DNA of 64,000 nucleotides from Macrotrachela quadricornifera (GCA_022393335.1 JAJEKB010020847.1:803298-867297); one strand, 5' to 3'. Positions 11,511 to 22,904 are shown, counted from the first letter of the stretch. A program made the numbers and translations. Notes: a model not told the origin generated them from the letters alone.

Positions 11511-13504
11511 ACAAAGCGTTGGAGGAAAATACTTGCTTAAAACATGCGCAATGACATAAACATTATTTATTTATACTTTGTGAGAAGGTCCATTTCTTTA
11601 TTCATGGCAGTTGTAATATTTCAAAACAGCTTTTATCGACGTTTATGTTGTAGATATAAGCTGGAAACACTCCTTTGTCAGCGGTAAAAGAATCTACAGT
11701 GTGGGCCATTAGTGACTCACATGGCTGCTAATGTGTTAAACACCAAATACTATCTGTGATGCAACAGAATTTTTTTTGTTAATGTCTTTGCAAACGTCTC
11801 AAAACGGCCATTTCAATTTCATATATTGAATGATATGAATGATATTTTCACGGAATATGTTTTAAAAATATTCGAAAAGTACCACTTGGGTTATCGTTGG
11901 AATAAGTTATATAAATCTTTGTTCTGAGGTTTTTTTTCTATTTATTCTGTTCGATTCTTAAATAATCCGAAACGGACATGTGATGAACATCTTTTCATAA
12001 AAAATAATAGACTATTAATCGGTAGAATATCATTGTTGGCAAAACCACTATTCAGAAAAAAAAGTTGAAACTCTGCTTACCTTTAGTATTTTTTTTTGAC
12101 GTTTATCGTTACTCTTTTTTATCAAAAAGAAATAAAAAAAAACGTTGTGTTGATGGATTTTTTGTTCTCTTTTTTATGCCTTACAGAACTCGCTTGTAAT
12201 ATTGACATTGCATTCTTTTCACTGTAACTATCACTTTGTATTTTTAAACAGTCGACATAGCAACATGCCAAAAGTGATGAAATGAGTCACTAGCTGAGGC
12301 ACTCATGATGAAACAAAGAAAAAGTAATAGAGTAATAAGAATATCTGATCATGTTATATAAAGACAAAAATCGAATTATCTAATTAATGAAATTACGCTT
12401 ATGATATTCATGTGACAATGAAATAAGTTGTTCTATTTCTGATTTTTATCAAATAATGATTACTACTATTTCTAATTACCATAATTATTAAAGTTTTAAA
12501 AAAAACAGTTTAGTTATTGTGTATTTCACGTACAAATACTGATAAGTAATTTTATCGATTATACTATACATATAGTTTTCAAATATTGTTTTTCGTGTGC
12601 AATTATTCGATATTCAAGATTATAGCCAGAGATTGATAATCAAAATCAAACAACTACTTAGTAATGGTTCCATCGACAGTAAATCAGTTAGAATTGATTG
12701 AATCTCAAGCTCTTGCCATTTCATCCTCGTGAAATGTGAATAATGAATGAGGCTTTTAAAAAGTTTTTATGAAAAAATAATCAAGTGAATGAATAGTATA
12801 CTTAAATTCAATATCTAGAATATGTCCTTCCGTTGCCACATAAAATAGGGCTTCAACACGTTTTCGTTTAGTATGTAAATGATGAAATTTTCAAAATTAA
12901 TAAAAATTTATCGAAGAAATGCATGTAGTTCTTTAAAAAAAAAAAGAAGAATATTCTCTTGCTTTTATTATTCATTTTCGTTATAAAAAAATTCATATTT
13001 TTCTGTGTGCGAACAACATGCGTAAATCATCATATTTATTTACTTCGCTTCTCTATTCTGTGTTGATGTTGATCCTTATGAAAACATAAGTGTATTTTTC
13101 TTTTCTCTTCACACAACATGACAAGAACAAAGAAATTCGTTTGAGACATAAAAGACATGACGTTATCAACACTGATCATTTGTTTGAGAAACAAGCAGTT
13201 GATCACTCGGACACATGGCCGCAATGTATAAATTAAAAAGAGTTTATACCTCAAAGAAAAATTTCATTATTGCTGATTTCATAAAGACTTAAACAAAGAA
13301 TAAAACAAAAATAGGTGAACATCAATACACCCGAAATCCAACAACACCTATCATACAATTTTGAACAATAAATAAGAGACTGAAAACACAAGTTTTATAG
13401 AGCCAACAAATGTTTGATACACGATAACTCGTTGTAAATGTATGCCTGAAAGCTTTTTCAATCAATATTTTTGGAAGTTTTCGATGGAATAATCGTCTTT
13501 ACTA
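11511..13504. other. AT-rich intergenic DNA, nothing recognised
   Basis: No open frame with recognisable content, no RNA gene and no clear repeat structure was seen in this 2-kb stretch. Confidence 0.45.
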
Positions 13505-14482
13505 CTTAGGGTAATCCAAAAGCAATGGCAGTGGCACTTTTTTACTTAAAGAAAGCTCAAAAAAAAAGATTTGTTTTTTATAAAAAGATAGAGCGTTTTC
13601 TGTTCTATTTTTCTATGCTATTTGATCAGTATTCATCTAATATCATACTAATAGAATTTTGATAAAAACTATTTTTGTTGACAACTAGTTGGTTACTTTA
13701 GATCCTAATGGATGTAACATTTTAGAATTTCATTTTACCATGTTATCGTTCTTTAACAAATTGTATTGAAAAACCAAAGCATACCGCGAGATGCAGCGTG
13801 AAAAACTCTAGAGTTTATGAAGGACTACTTATTTTATAGTTACATTTTTTATCTTTAAAATGGGGAAAACATTAATGTAAGCGACCAAATTTCGTAGTTG
13901 CGAAAATAGGACTTCTTTTAACTGAGAGTTATATTCTGTTTTGTCCATGTTATCTTTTTATAGGTGTTCTTTCTAAATTGTAGAGTTTTTCATACTGCAT
14001 CTTGTAGTGTGTTTTGTTTTTCTAATAAACATATCAAGTAATGAGAAGATGATATGGGGAAAAACGAATATGACTTTTATCAAAAAAAGATCCTGTTTTT
14101 TCAAAAATGAAATTTGGTCGCCCAGAGTTTTGTTTATTTTGAAAACAAAAGAGTGCAACTATAAAAAAGGTAGCTCTTTATAAACTGTAGAGCTTTTCAC
14201 GCTGCATCTTGCGGTATATTTTAGATTTTTAATATAACTTGCTAAACGATGATAAAATGGAATAAAAAATACTCTACACGTTATGATCTAAACTAACCAA
14301 CTAGTTCTCAACAGAAGTAGTTTTTATCAAAACTCTATTAGTATGATATTAGATGAATACTGATCAAATAGCATCAAAAAAAACAGAAAACGCTCTATCA
14401 TTTTATAAAAAACAAATCTTTTTTTTTGAGCTTTCTCTAAGCAAAAAAAGTGCCACTGCCGCTACTTTTGGATTACCCTAAG
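13505..14482. mobile_element. Palindromic MITE with CTTAGGGTAATCC ends
   Basis: Ends CTTAGGGTAATCCAAAAGC and, inverted, GCTACTTTTGGATTACCCTAAG are flanked by TA on both sides (13503-13504 and 14483-14484). The left arm to about 13710 pairs with 14290-14482. The inner part carries the shared module with core GATGCAGCGTG at 13790 and inverted copies near 13993 and 14198. The element is 978 bp with no transposase. TA duplication points to a Tc1/mariner-type source. Confidence 0.8.
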
Positions 14483-15166
14483 TATATGCCCAGGAGTCAA
14501 TCTATTAGTGTATGCGGCTTATATACAACACTGATAACAACTTGTTATTATATTAAGATTATTAGGTCGAACAGTATCGCAGGAATCAAATAAATTAGTT
14601 TATGATTATCATCGTTGTCACATGGAAATGTCATGCATTGTCTCATTGTATTTCGTTATATTATTCAGAATCATTATACAAACCTATACCGTAGATAGAT
14701 GTTTGTTTTGTCTGATTGAGGGTCGACTGATTGTCTAGTCCACCAACCTACGGGTTATTGCTAGGTCTATTTAGTATCTAACGTAAATGATACTTTGTAT
14801 AATTGAACAAGAATTAGCAAGATTTGATTCAGAAACACTAAATACGCACGTGGTCGGCTGGTATCCAGTCTAGGAGCCAGAACTAGAACTAAAACGCATA
14901 GGTATGCATAAAAAAGACTCGACAAAAAAAGCTGAAAGAAAAAACGTTGCAAAAAAACATCGAAAGTGCTAAAAGTGCAGCTTCTGCGCACACTATTCCT
15001 CGAGTGAGGGTGAAGTGAGGATGAGCATGAGGCCAAGGTGAGGATGCGAGACTGCTCAGCCGCTGCTTTTATGGCACTTTGGATATTTTTTTTCAACACT
15101 TTTTCTTTCGGCTTTTGTGAAACACGATCTGAAAGAGTGTTGAAGTGTTTAGGGGTAGAAATTTGG

Positions 15167-15169
<3 letters not shown>
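14483..15169. other. Intergenic DNA before the assembly gap
   Basis: No recognised gene. The long open frames spanning the gap exist only because N and poly-C translate without stops. Confidence 0.5.
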
Positions 15170-15212
<43 letters not shown>

Positions 15213-15312
15213 NNNNNNNNNNNNNNNNNNNNNNNNNNNNNNNNNNNNNNNNNNNNNNNNNNNNNNNNNNNNNNNNNNNNNNNNNNNNNNNNNNNNNNNN
15301 NNNNNNNNNNNN
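15170..15312. other. Poly-C tract and 100-N assembly gap
   Basis: A run of about 43 C (15170-15212) is followed by exactly 100 N (15213-15312). The gap length is the conventional placeholder, so the true distance is unknown. The homopolymer probably caused the assembly break. Confidence 0.95.
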
Positions 15313-15800
15313 TAGCATCACAGACCGTGACCGACAGGCAAGATTAGCATCACAGACCGTGACCGACAGGCAAGATTAGCATCACAGACCGTGACCGACA
15401 GGCAAGATTAGCATCACAGACCGTGACCGACAGGCAAGATTAGCATCACAGACCGTGACCGACAGGCAAGATTAGCATCACAGACAGTGACCGACAGGCA
15501 AGATTAGCATCACAGACCGTGACCGACGGGGTAAAAGGTTATCGAGTACATATTGATGGGAGAAGATCATCACAGGTCGTGATCAGCCGGATCAAAGGTC
15601 ACCGAGTACATTTTGATAATAGAAGACTACCACAGACCGTGACCGACAGCCAAAGGCAGCGTCACAGACTGTGACAGACAGGCAAGATTAGCATTACAGA
15701 CCGTGACCGACAGGCAAAATTAGCATTACAGACCGTGACCGACATCCAAAGGCAGTGTCACAGACCGTGACCGACAGTCAAAAGTAGCGTCACAGTCTGT
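15313..15800. repeat. 32-bp minisatellite
   Basis: A tandem array with period 32 bp and core ATCACAGACCGTGACCGACA. The first six to seven units are almost identical. From about 15530 the copies become diverged and spaced by other text (ATCGAGTACAT-TTGAT). The unit contains the imperfect palindrome CACAGACCGTG. The array starts right at the gap, so its full length is unknown. Confidence 0.9.
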
Positions 15801-16386
15801 CGCCGACAACGAAAACAGTTATATCGTGTTTCACATTTTAATCCCGTAGGGATTACGCTGAAAGCTTTTTTTTTCGGTGTTTTTTATACCATTGAATGCA
15901 TAATTACTGTAGAGCGACCAAGTGTCCGAGTGACCAACTGTTCGTGCAGCCAACTGTCCTAGACCTTTGAGGGTCTGAGTTATTAAAGCACACCATCATC
16001 GTGATTTCGACCTTGCTCAAGATTCTCATCAGACGGTTTAACTTCAATATATAGAGGGAATCTATTCTAATGATTCGTAGATCATAAATGAACATTCTTG
16101 AGAATGAAGATGTAGATTTTTGAAGCTTAGAGAAAAATGTTTATTATTATTTTAAAGAGTGTGAGTAAAGGAAAATAATATGAATTTGAATTTTTTATTG
16201 TAAAAGTTGTTTCATCAAATGGATTTGTGTTACGATATTTTCTGTGTATATCGGATGGGTCATAAAAAATGGCGGTCTCAGTATTTTGGCTATATTTTTT
16301 TTTTCTTTTTGACCTTTAGAGCTGATTCTTTTTTCAAAAGAGGTGCCGTCAAATTCTCTACAAAAATAAGATCAAACGTACTTCTA
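15801..16386. other. Non-coding stretch, nothing recognised
   Basis: This lies between the minisatellite and the Tc1-like palindrome. No gene or repeat could be supported. Confidence 0.45.
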
Positions 16387-18030
16387 CAGTAGTGCTCAAA
16401 ATTATAAGACCAGTCGACTAGATCAGTATTCTCCTCTTGTGTCTCTCTCTCTAAAGAACATATTCTTCTGTAATTCATTCTCAAATTTAGATTTAGATTT
16501 GCTCTCTCAAAATATACTAAAAAGAGGTTCAAGTGTCCCATAATTCATGCAAAAAGAAGATTTCGAAAAAAAAGTCGTCATTTTTGCCTGATCAAAATTA
16601 TAAGACCACCGAACATTTCTAAGATTTTTTCTTCAAGATTAGGGGCTCTTTTTTTTCAAAACTAGATTAATCGATGCAAAAAAATGTAAGCTATCCACTG
16701 ATGAATAGTTTTTTGAAAAATTATGAAATTTTATTTCAAAAGTCGAGTTGCAGGGTGTGTAAGGTCAGAACTTAGAAAGATCGGGATTTTCAAGCAAAAA
16801 GCTAAACCCAAAGCCATTAAAAAGCACACTACAAGAAAGAGCATGAAAAACTGCACCTAATGAAGCAGTCTTTAACCAGATTTGTCGAAAAATATCGTCT
16901 TTTAAAGAAACTGTCAAACACCTAACACAGATGGGAGAGCAAAATTGAAGCTTAAAAACAAAAATCAACAATAGAAAAGTTGCTTCATTTATTTTTCTTT
17001 TTAGTGCATCAGATAGAGCGAATGATTCTCTACATTCTACATGAAGCAGGTTTTGAAAATATCGATTCGCTGAAGAGCTAAATATGGTAACACAATTTTC
17101 GACAGAATTCTTTGAATGATAGAAAACAGTGCACTAACAACTTTATGATGTAAACCCTCACCAGATAGTCGATGACCTTTTTCTGGTTTTTCGGCACATT
17201 CAGTCTTATTTGACAATACAACCGAGGAAGTCAAAGTTGGATTATTTAGTGATGTCCATGAGAAACCGAAGAAAATATGAGGGAGCGGCTTTTCATAACA
17301 CTCATAGAATTCTGTCGAAAATTGTGTTACCATATTTAGCTCTTCAGCGAATCGATATTTTCAAAACCTGCTTCATGTAGAATGTAGAGAATCATTCGCT
17401 CTATCTGATGCACTAAAAAGAAAAATAAATGAAGCAACTTTCCTATTGTTGATTTCTATTTTTAAGCTTCAATTCTGTTCTCCCATCTGTGTCAGGTGTT
17501 TGACAGTTTCTTTAAAAGGCGCTTTTTTTCGACAAATCTGGTTAAAGACTGCTTCATTAGGTACAGTTTTTCATGCTCTTTCTTGTAGTGTGCTTTTTAA
17601 TGGCTTTGGGTTTAGCTTTTTGCTTGAAAATCCCGATCTTTCTAAGTTCTGACCTTACACACCCTGCAACTCGACTTTTGAGATCAAATTTTATAATTTT
17701 TCAAAAATCTATTCATCAGTGGATAGCTTACATTTTTCTGCATCGATTAATCTAGTTTTGACAAAAAAGAGTTCCAAATCTTATAGAAAAAATCTTAGAA
17801 ATGTTCGGTGGTCTTATAATTTTGATCAGGCAAAAATGACGACTTTTTTTTCGAAATCTTCTTTTTGCATGAATTATGGGACACTTGAACCTCTTTTTAG
17901 TATTTTTTGAGAGAGCAAATCTAAATCTAAATTTGAGAATGAATTACAGAAGAATATGTTCTTTAGAGAGAGATACACAAGAGGAGAATACTGATCTAGT
18001 CGACTGGTCTTATAGTTTTGAGCACTACTG
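16387..18030. mobile_element. Tc1-like giant palindrome with IR/DR ends
   Basis: The ends read CAGTAGTGCTCAAAATTATA and, inverted, the same with one change, flanked by TA at 16385-16386 and 18031-18032. The arms are about 724 bp each (16387-17110 and 17307-18030) and nearly identical. The 196-bp centre is unique. Each arm holds two direct copies of TCAAAATTATAAGACCA, at 16396 and 16592 on the left and inverted at 17809 and 18005 on the right, about 196 bp apart. That is the IR/DR layout of Tc1-type transposase binding sites. No transposase is encoded; the open frames on both strands mirror each other. Confidence 0.85.
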
Positions 18031-18343
18031 TATAGCATGTTAAGGAAAAAATTAAACGAAGATTATCCAACACATAGAAAGTACCCAACTTTCAAAGCTA
18101 GCAAATATCTCATGAATAGCTAGTGTTTGTATTTATTTCTTTATCATCAATAACCTTTTGTTTTAAAAGCAACATATAATATAAGATACAGCGTGAAAAA
18201 CTCGGTGTTGTCAAGAAAGCCGGAAAAAATAAAATCGGAAAAAAATAAATCCGGAAAATCAAAAACCCGGTAAAGAAAAAATTCGGAAAAGAAAAAATCC
18301 GGAGAAGGAAAAATTGGGAAAAAATTTATTCGAAATTGATTCA

Positions 18344-18610
18344 TCATAGAAGACACAACACATAGAAAGAGTGAGGGTGTGAGAGACAATGTGAGAAGAA
18401 GTTTATTTCTTTGAAGCTACCAGTAGTAAGAGTCTCGAGAAGCTCGGCGCGATCGATGTCGTCGTTATGGAAGCGAGTGTCCAAATTTTCGATTCGTTTC
18501 TGCATCGCCAATGTCTTCAGTGCTGTCTTTTTTGTGCATGTGCCTTGAGCTTGAGAGACTATTATCGAAAGATGACTTCTTCGCCTTGCAAGCAAGCGAT
18601 GAACGCCCAT
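18344..18610 (-). CDS. Uncertain 88-aa open frame inside transposon
   Basis: This minus-strand frame includes KTALKTLAMQKRIENLDTRF and NDDIDRAELLETLTTGS, a charged, helix-like composition unlike the surrounding low-complexity DNA. It looks more like captured coding sequence than a random frame. No family is recognised, and the C-terminal part is low complexity. It could be an exon of a captured gene or chance. Confidence 0.25.
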   Translation of the reverse strand: MGVHRLLARRRSHLSIIVSQAQGTCTKKTALKTLAMQKRIENLDTRFHNDDIDRAELLETLTTGSFKEINFFSHCLSHPHSFYVLCLL

Positions 18611-18797
18611 GTGTTGGGATAAGTCTTATTCATACGCTTGTTGAAGTGATTGTTTTAGCCTGATTGAGAGAAGAAAGAATGCTTCTCATAAGAAGATTTC
18701 ATAGAGACAAAAAGGAGGATTGCTCATCCTCAAAGTGATTAAGGGTGTGTCCGTTGAGGTCCGCCACGTTCCAAAAGTTCAACTTCATCTTCTTCAT

Positions 18798-19121
18798 CTA
18801 GTAGTCTAGAAAGTAGACGATGCGATTGTCAATCGAATCGGATGCCTCCTCGACAATGTCGTCGAAATTGAGTTTGACTTGGCTGGGTAGAAGTAGAAGT
18901 GAAGCGATGAGTTTTTGAGAAGAGGAGCGGATATCGGTGTTAGACTTGTAGACTGTGGCAAGCTCAAATGTCTGAATTCTTTGATGGACGACAGAAAAGA
19001 GCAAAGATAGCTCGAAAACGACCATACTCGTATTTGTCCTTCCATATGAAAGCTTTCGAGATGTTTTATTTCTTTTCCGAATTTTTTGTTTTCTGGATTT
19101 ATTTTTTTCCAAATTTTTCAT
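18798..19121 (-). CDS. Uncertain 107-aa open frame inside transposon
   Basis: The N-terminal 25 residues are translated subterminal repeat (KNKSRKQKIRKRNK) and are not meaningful. The rest includes QRIQTFELATVYKSNTDIRS, LNFDDIVEEASDSIDNR and IVYFLDY, which looks protein-like. No family is recognised. It could belong with the frame at 18344-18610 as parts of one decayed captured gene. Confidence 0.25.
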   Translation of the reverse strand: MKNLEKNKSRKQKIRKRNKTSRKLSYGRTNTSMVVFELSLLFSVVHQRIQTFELATVYKSNTDIRSSSQKLIASLLLLPSQVKLNFDDIVEEASDSIDNRIVYFLDY

Positions 19122-19198
19122 TTTCCTGATTTTATTTTTCCGGATTTTTTCGTTTCCAGATTTTTATTTTCCGGATTTCTTGACATATTCAAAAACTC

Positions 19199-19626
19199 TA
19201 CAATTTACAAACTAAGATTTATTTTAATTATGTAATTTTTGTTTTCAAAAAAAGAAAAGAATCTCTGTGCCACTAATTTTCGTCATTGTGAAAAGCGATA
19301 GTACAGAACTTGGGGTGTTTTCGAACACAAGAAGTACACAAATAAAATACACTTTAGTTTGTAGATTGTAGAACGTTTCATGCTACACCTTATGGTATAT
19401 GTTGTTTTCTTTGAATATAACACTTATTAGGTGATAAAAAGATAATATAAGAAAAAATGAATTCGTAGTATACTAAAATATAATCTTGTTCGTAGAGTCA
19501 AAAGTTGATCGCACAAATTTATTTTCATTTTGAGAATAAAAGGTGCATATATAAAACAAGCTAGCAAGCAAGCGAACAATTTATGTTTCTAAGACTCTTC
19601 TCTACGAGAAAGAGAAACGAATTAAA
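19199..19626. repeat. Module fragment of the GATGCAGCGTG family
   Basis: Continues the module broken by the 18204-19190 insertion and carries an inverted diverged module (GTAGAACGTTTCATGCTACA) near 19372. Just before the next element, the text GACTCTTCTCTACGAGAAAGAG at about 19588-19611 is a solo right end of the repeat family described at 19627-20121. Confidence 0.5.
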
Positions 19627-20121
19627 TCAAATAACGCTCGTCTGAAGACTCGCTCAGCTCTTTCTCGTAGAAATCGTGTTTCTAAACTATCGTCAAACTA
19701 TTCCTTTACAAAATTAAAAATACCAAAGCCAGATTCAAGTTCCTGAACCCCAACTGCTTTCAACCAAACTTCATAAAAAACAAATGCTTTTTGTTAAAAA
19801 TTTGTCGTTTGTTTAAAAAATTGATCTTCAAAAAATTTTTATGCAACTGACTTTAGATTCGAGTTCCTCAGTCCCGATTACCCTTCGGTCAACCCTTATA
19901 AAAAAGTTTTTTTTTGTAAAAAAGTGATCATTTGTGTAAAAAAATGATCCTCAAAAAAATTTTGAAAAACTAACATCAGATTGGAGTTCCTCGACCCCAA
20001 TTATCCTTTGGTTAAGTTTTAATGGATAATATTGATAAAAATTTTTTTTTGACTTTGTGCGGACATACAAGCAAGCAATCAGGCAATTTATGTTTGCAAG
20101 ACTCTTCTCTACGAGAAAGAG
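19627..20121. repeat. CTCGTAGA-ended repeat, copy 1
   Basis: The left end is ACGCTCGTCTGAAGACTCGC plus CTCTTTCTCGTAGAA. The right end is TTCTCTACGAGAAAGAG, which is the inverse of that block. Inside are three tandem units of about 124 bp, each with a GTTCCTNNNNCCC-type core (near 19737, 19862 and 19985). Related copies lie at 31576-32219 and, split by a CACTA-like insertion, at 32617-32744 plus 39397-39773. No coding sequence is present, so it is probably a non-autonomous element of unknown class. Confidence 0.65.
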
Positions 20122-20129
20122 AATAAAAG

Positions 20130-20882
20130 CAGGGGCGTAGCCAAGGGGGGGGGGAGGAGGGGGCAAATGGGCCAATGCCCATTTCATTTTGAGGTTTGCC
20201 CATTGTAATTTTTCTTAGCAAATTTTTGCCCATTGAAATTTTAGATTTTCAGCATTGCCTTTTCTCTTTGAATTAGATAGTATCCGTATTTCTTTTCCTC
20301 CGTCTGAATCATTACATGCACTCTTTGTTTGTTCTTTCTGTGAAAAATTAAACAGAACAAAACAGAACAATAAAATGAGAAGTGCACAATTGTATGTATG
20401 TATGCATACTTGTTCTTTTTTTTCTTTCATCTTTTCTTATAACACTGATACGGACGAAGAAACAAGATGATAAACTGGACGAGACAAGTTATAGTTCATC
20501 TTCTTCCGTCTATGTTTGTAAAAAAAGAACATGTATATATAAAATTGTGCACTTATCATTCTGTTGTTCTGTTTAAAAAAAATGCAAACACTAAGCTATG
20601 TCGAATGAAAAACGACACAGTACTTTATTTAACTACAATTTTTCATTTTTTTGTGATATTAGAACTATATTTCATTTTTTTGTAATATTAAAAGAACCAT
20701 ATTTCATTATTTTTTGTTGTTAAAAGAGCTACACTTCATTATTTGATTTTTTACTTATCAATATATTTTTGCACGAAAATAGTTTTGGCCCATCTAAAAA
20801 AAATTTGCCCATTTTGCCCATAGTTTTTTTTTGACATATGAGAAGTTTGCCCATTGGTCTAAAAATCCTGGCTACGCCCCTG
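20130..20882. mobile_element. hAT-type MITE with CAGGGGCGTAGCCA ends
   Basis: The ends CAGGGGCGTAGCCA and, inverted, TGGCTACGCCCCTG are the classic hAT terminus. AATAAAAG is repeated exactly at 20122-20129 and 20883-20890, a perfect 8-bp target duplication. Subterminal TTGCCCATTG motifs recur near both ends. The 753-bp interior has no transposase. It inserted right at the edge of the repeat ending at 20121. Confidence 0.9.
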
Positions 20883-20890
20883 AATAAAAG

Positions 20891-21080
20891 TAAAGATTTA
20901 CTTTACCTATATTTTATAAAAAAAATAGAAATTTCGTTATTTCTTTAACTTTATTTTTTAAATAAAGATTATCTTTATTCTTTATAAAATAAAGATAAAT
21001 ATTTTCATTACTTTATTCTTTATTATAACGAAACATAAAAATAAAGTAACATCCATAATATAAAATTTACCATTGAATTG
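20891..21080. repeat. AT-rich ATAAAGATA repeat, copy 1
   Basis: A self-complementary text of AAATAAAGAT/ATCTTTATT blocks ends in TTTATTATAACGAAACATAA and AAAGTAACA. A second copy with near-identical right end is at 56876-57303. No coding content. Confidence 0.6.
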
Positions 21081-21411
21081 ATTTCTCAACTTACTATATA
21101 CTCAAAAAAATGATAAAGGTTGAAGGAAAACAAATCTGATGAAAGCATTCAATCTGTTTGAAATTAAATAAACCCTACTTTAAATGCAACCAGTTGAATA
21201 TCGACGGCCAGCACGACACCTGAACACTGATGCCAGTTCACACATAAAAAACCAGCACTTTATCATTCTACAAAAATACTGACGACATATTCTCTACGAT
21301 GGAATATCTGAATAAAAAAAAGATACAACCCCGCTTTTTGAAAATAGGCCACTTACCATCAATCCATTACATCAACCAATCTGTGAAAAACAAAATTAGA
21401 TCTCCAAATAC
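21081..21411. other. Non-coding stretch, nothing recognised
   Basis: No gene or repeat could be supported between the AT-rich repeat and the satellite that follows. Confidence 0.4.
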
Positions 21412-22380
21412 CTTGAAATTTAAATTATCATAAATTATGCGAGCTCCACGTCTATGTAGATCATAGGCTCCGATGATATCTATATGTTCTGACGTCTTAT
21501 ACTATGAATGTATATCTATTTATACACCCGATTCCTACACTATGAAGGTATATACAGTTCCTCAAGTACGATAGTATAAATCTCTCAATAGCTACACAAG
21601 ACCTATACTATAAAGAAATATATATATGCTCAAGCTCTATACTATGAACATATCCATATCTACTCAAGTCCTAAACTATGAATACATCGATATATCCTCA
21701 ACCCCTATATCATGAAGGTATCTGTGCATTGTGGAGTACTATGTTATAAAGCTCTTCATATATACTGAACCCTACAGAATGAAGATATCTATGAACTCTC
21801 AAGTTCTATACCAACAGATGTGTATAGATCGTCAAATTGTACGGTATGAAGATATTTAAATGTACTGATATTTTCAACTATCAACACAATAATATATCGT
21901 CAAGTCCTCCACTATGCAGCGATTAATAGATCTTCCAACTCCATACTATCACGTTCTCTATCAATACTGAACACATATTCTACTATGATATTTCTATACA
22001 CTAAAGTCCTATACCATGAATGAATCTATATATATCCAAGTGCTACGCTACGAATATATCTTTATATATTCAAGTCCAACCGTATACAGATATAATTACA
22101 AACTCAAGTACTACACCATAAAATTTTTATTATACACTCACATTCTAAATCATGAACATTTTATTATGAATTCGAATTCTATACGATAAAGATTTTCTGA
22201 TAAACTAAAGCCCAAAACTATAAATATTTTAATATACACTCCAATCCTCAACTCTAAACGTTTTACTATAAACTCTTATCCTAAACTATGAAGACTTTAT
22301 GATAAACTCAAGTCTTAAGCCATAGAGATTTCATCATAAACTCATATCTTATACTATGAACGCTTTATGATAAACATATG
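21412..22380. repeat. Degenerate satellite, period about 37-40 bp
   Basis: Many diverged copies of CTCAAGTCCTATACTATGAA followed by NATATCTATATA. Spacing between successive CTATGAA blocks is about 36-40 bp. Units drift gradually: later copies read AAACTATGAAGATTTTATGA. This indicates an old array. Confidence 0.75.
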
Positions 22381-22387
22381 AATACTC

Positions 22388-22900
22388 AATTTTGAAGAAA
22401 TAATAGATTTTGTGTAGTTTTTGGTGAAAATGTTAATTTTATTCATTTTTATAATTTTTTGGAATTTTCGATCTTATACGATCACCCTCAACATACCACG
22501 ACCTTTTCAAACTAGATGTTACAATACATAAAACAAAAACAAAATGAACTAGACAAACATAAACATGAAAAATTATAGTTGAAACATCATTAACATTAAC
22601 ATCATAATCATTGACTTCATTATTTGGTGTTTTCTCAATATTTGAATGTTATTAATCAAATCCAATACCAATATACGTGTAATATATCACTCAAGTTATT
22701 GTGTACTACTTTTATATAATAATGTATGACAGTTATAGATTCTTGAGATTTTTATAATGGTAAAATGTTGAAAATGATCGTATAAGATCGAAAATTTCAA
22801 AAAATTATAAAAATGAATAAAATTAAAATTTTTACCAAAAACTACACAAAATCTATTATTTTTTCAAAATTTATTATAAAAATCTCAAGAATCTATAACT
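22388..22900. repeat. Two interlocked inverted repeats
   Basis: The first pair is 22388-22484 against 22775-22872, about 97 bp and nearly perfect (centre text GATCTTATACGATCA). The second pair is 22731-22757 against 22874-22900, 27 of 27 bases matching. The right arm of the first lies inside the loop of the second, so the two hairpins are mutually exclusive in one strand. It may be a MITE with a rearranged end. No coding sequence. Confidence 0.75.
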
Positions 22901-22904
22901 TTCA

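Larger units (their letters stand above)
18204..19190. mobile_element. DNA transposon with 8-bp target duplication and CCGGAAAA subterminal repeats
   Basis: AAAAACTC occurs directly at both flanks (18196-18203 and 19191-19198). It interrupts a copy of the GATGCAGCGTG-type module, whose two halves lie on either side. The ends are inverted repeats containing TGTCAAGAAA followed by tandem units of the form TCCGGAAAANAAAAA, facing each other at about 18209-18320 and 19070-19185. An 8-bp duplication fits hAT-type elements, but the terminus is not the usual CAG form. The inner 700 bp are less AT-rich, with two minus-strand open frames (88 and 107 aa) of unknown kind. These may be captured host sequence. 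Confidence 0.75.

Noticed and set aside
14767..15379. Long open frames on both strands across the poly-C tract and N gap
   Set aside because: They stay open only because poly-C and N contain no stops; the rest has no protein-like content.
16290..17910. Several open frames of 60-98 aa on both strands, two nearly identical
   Set aside because: Mirror images produced by the two arms of one palindrome; none resembles a transposase.
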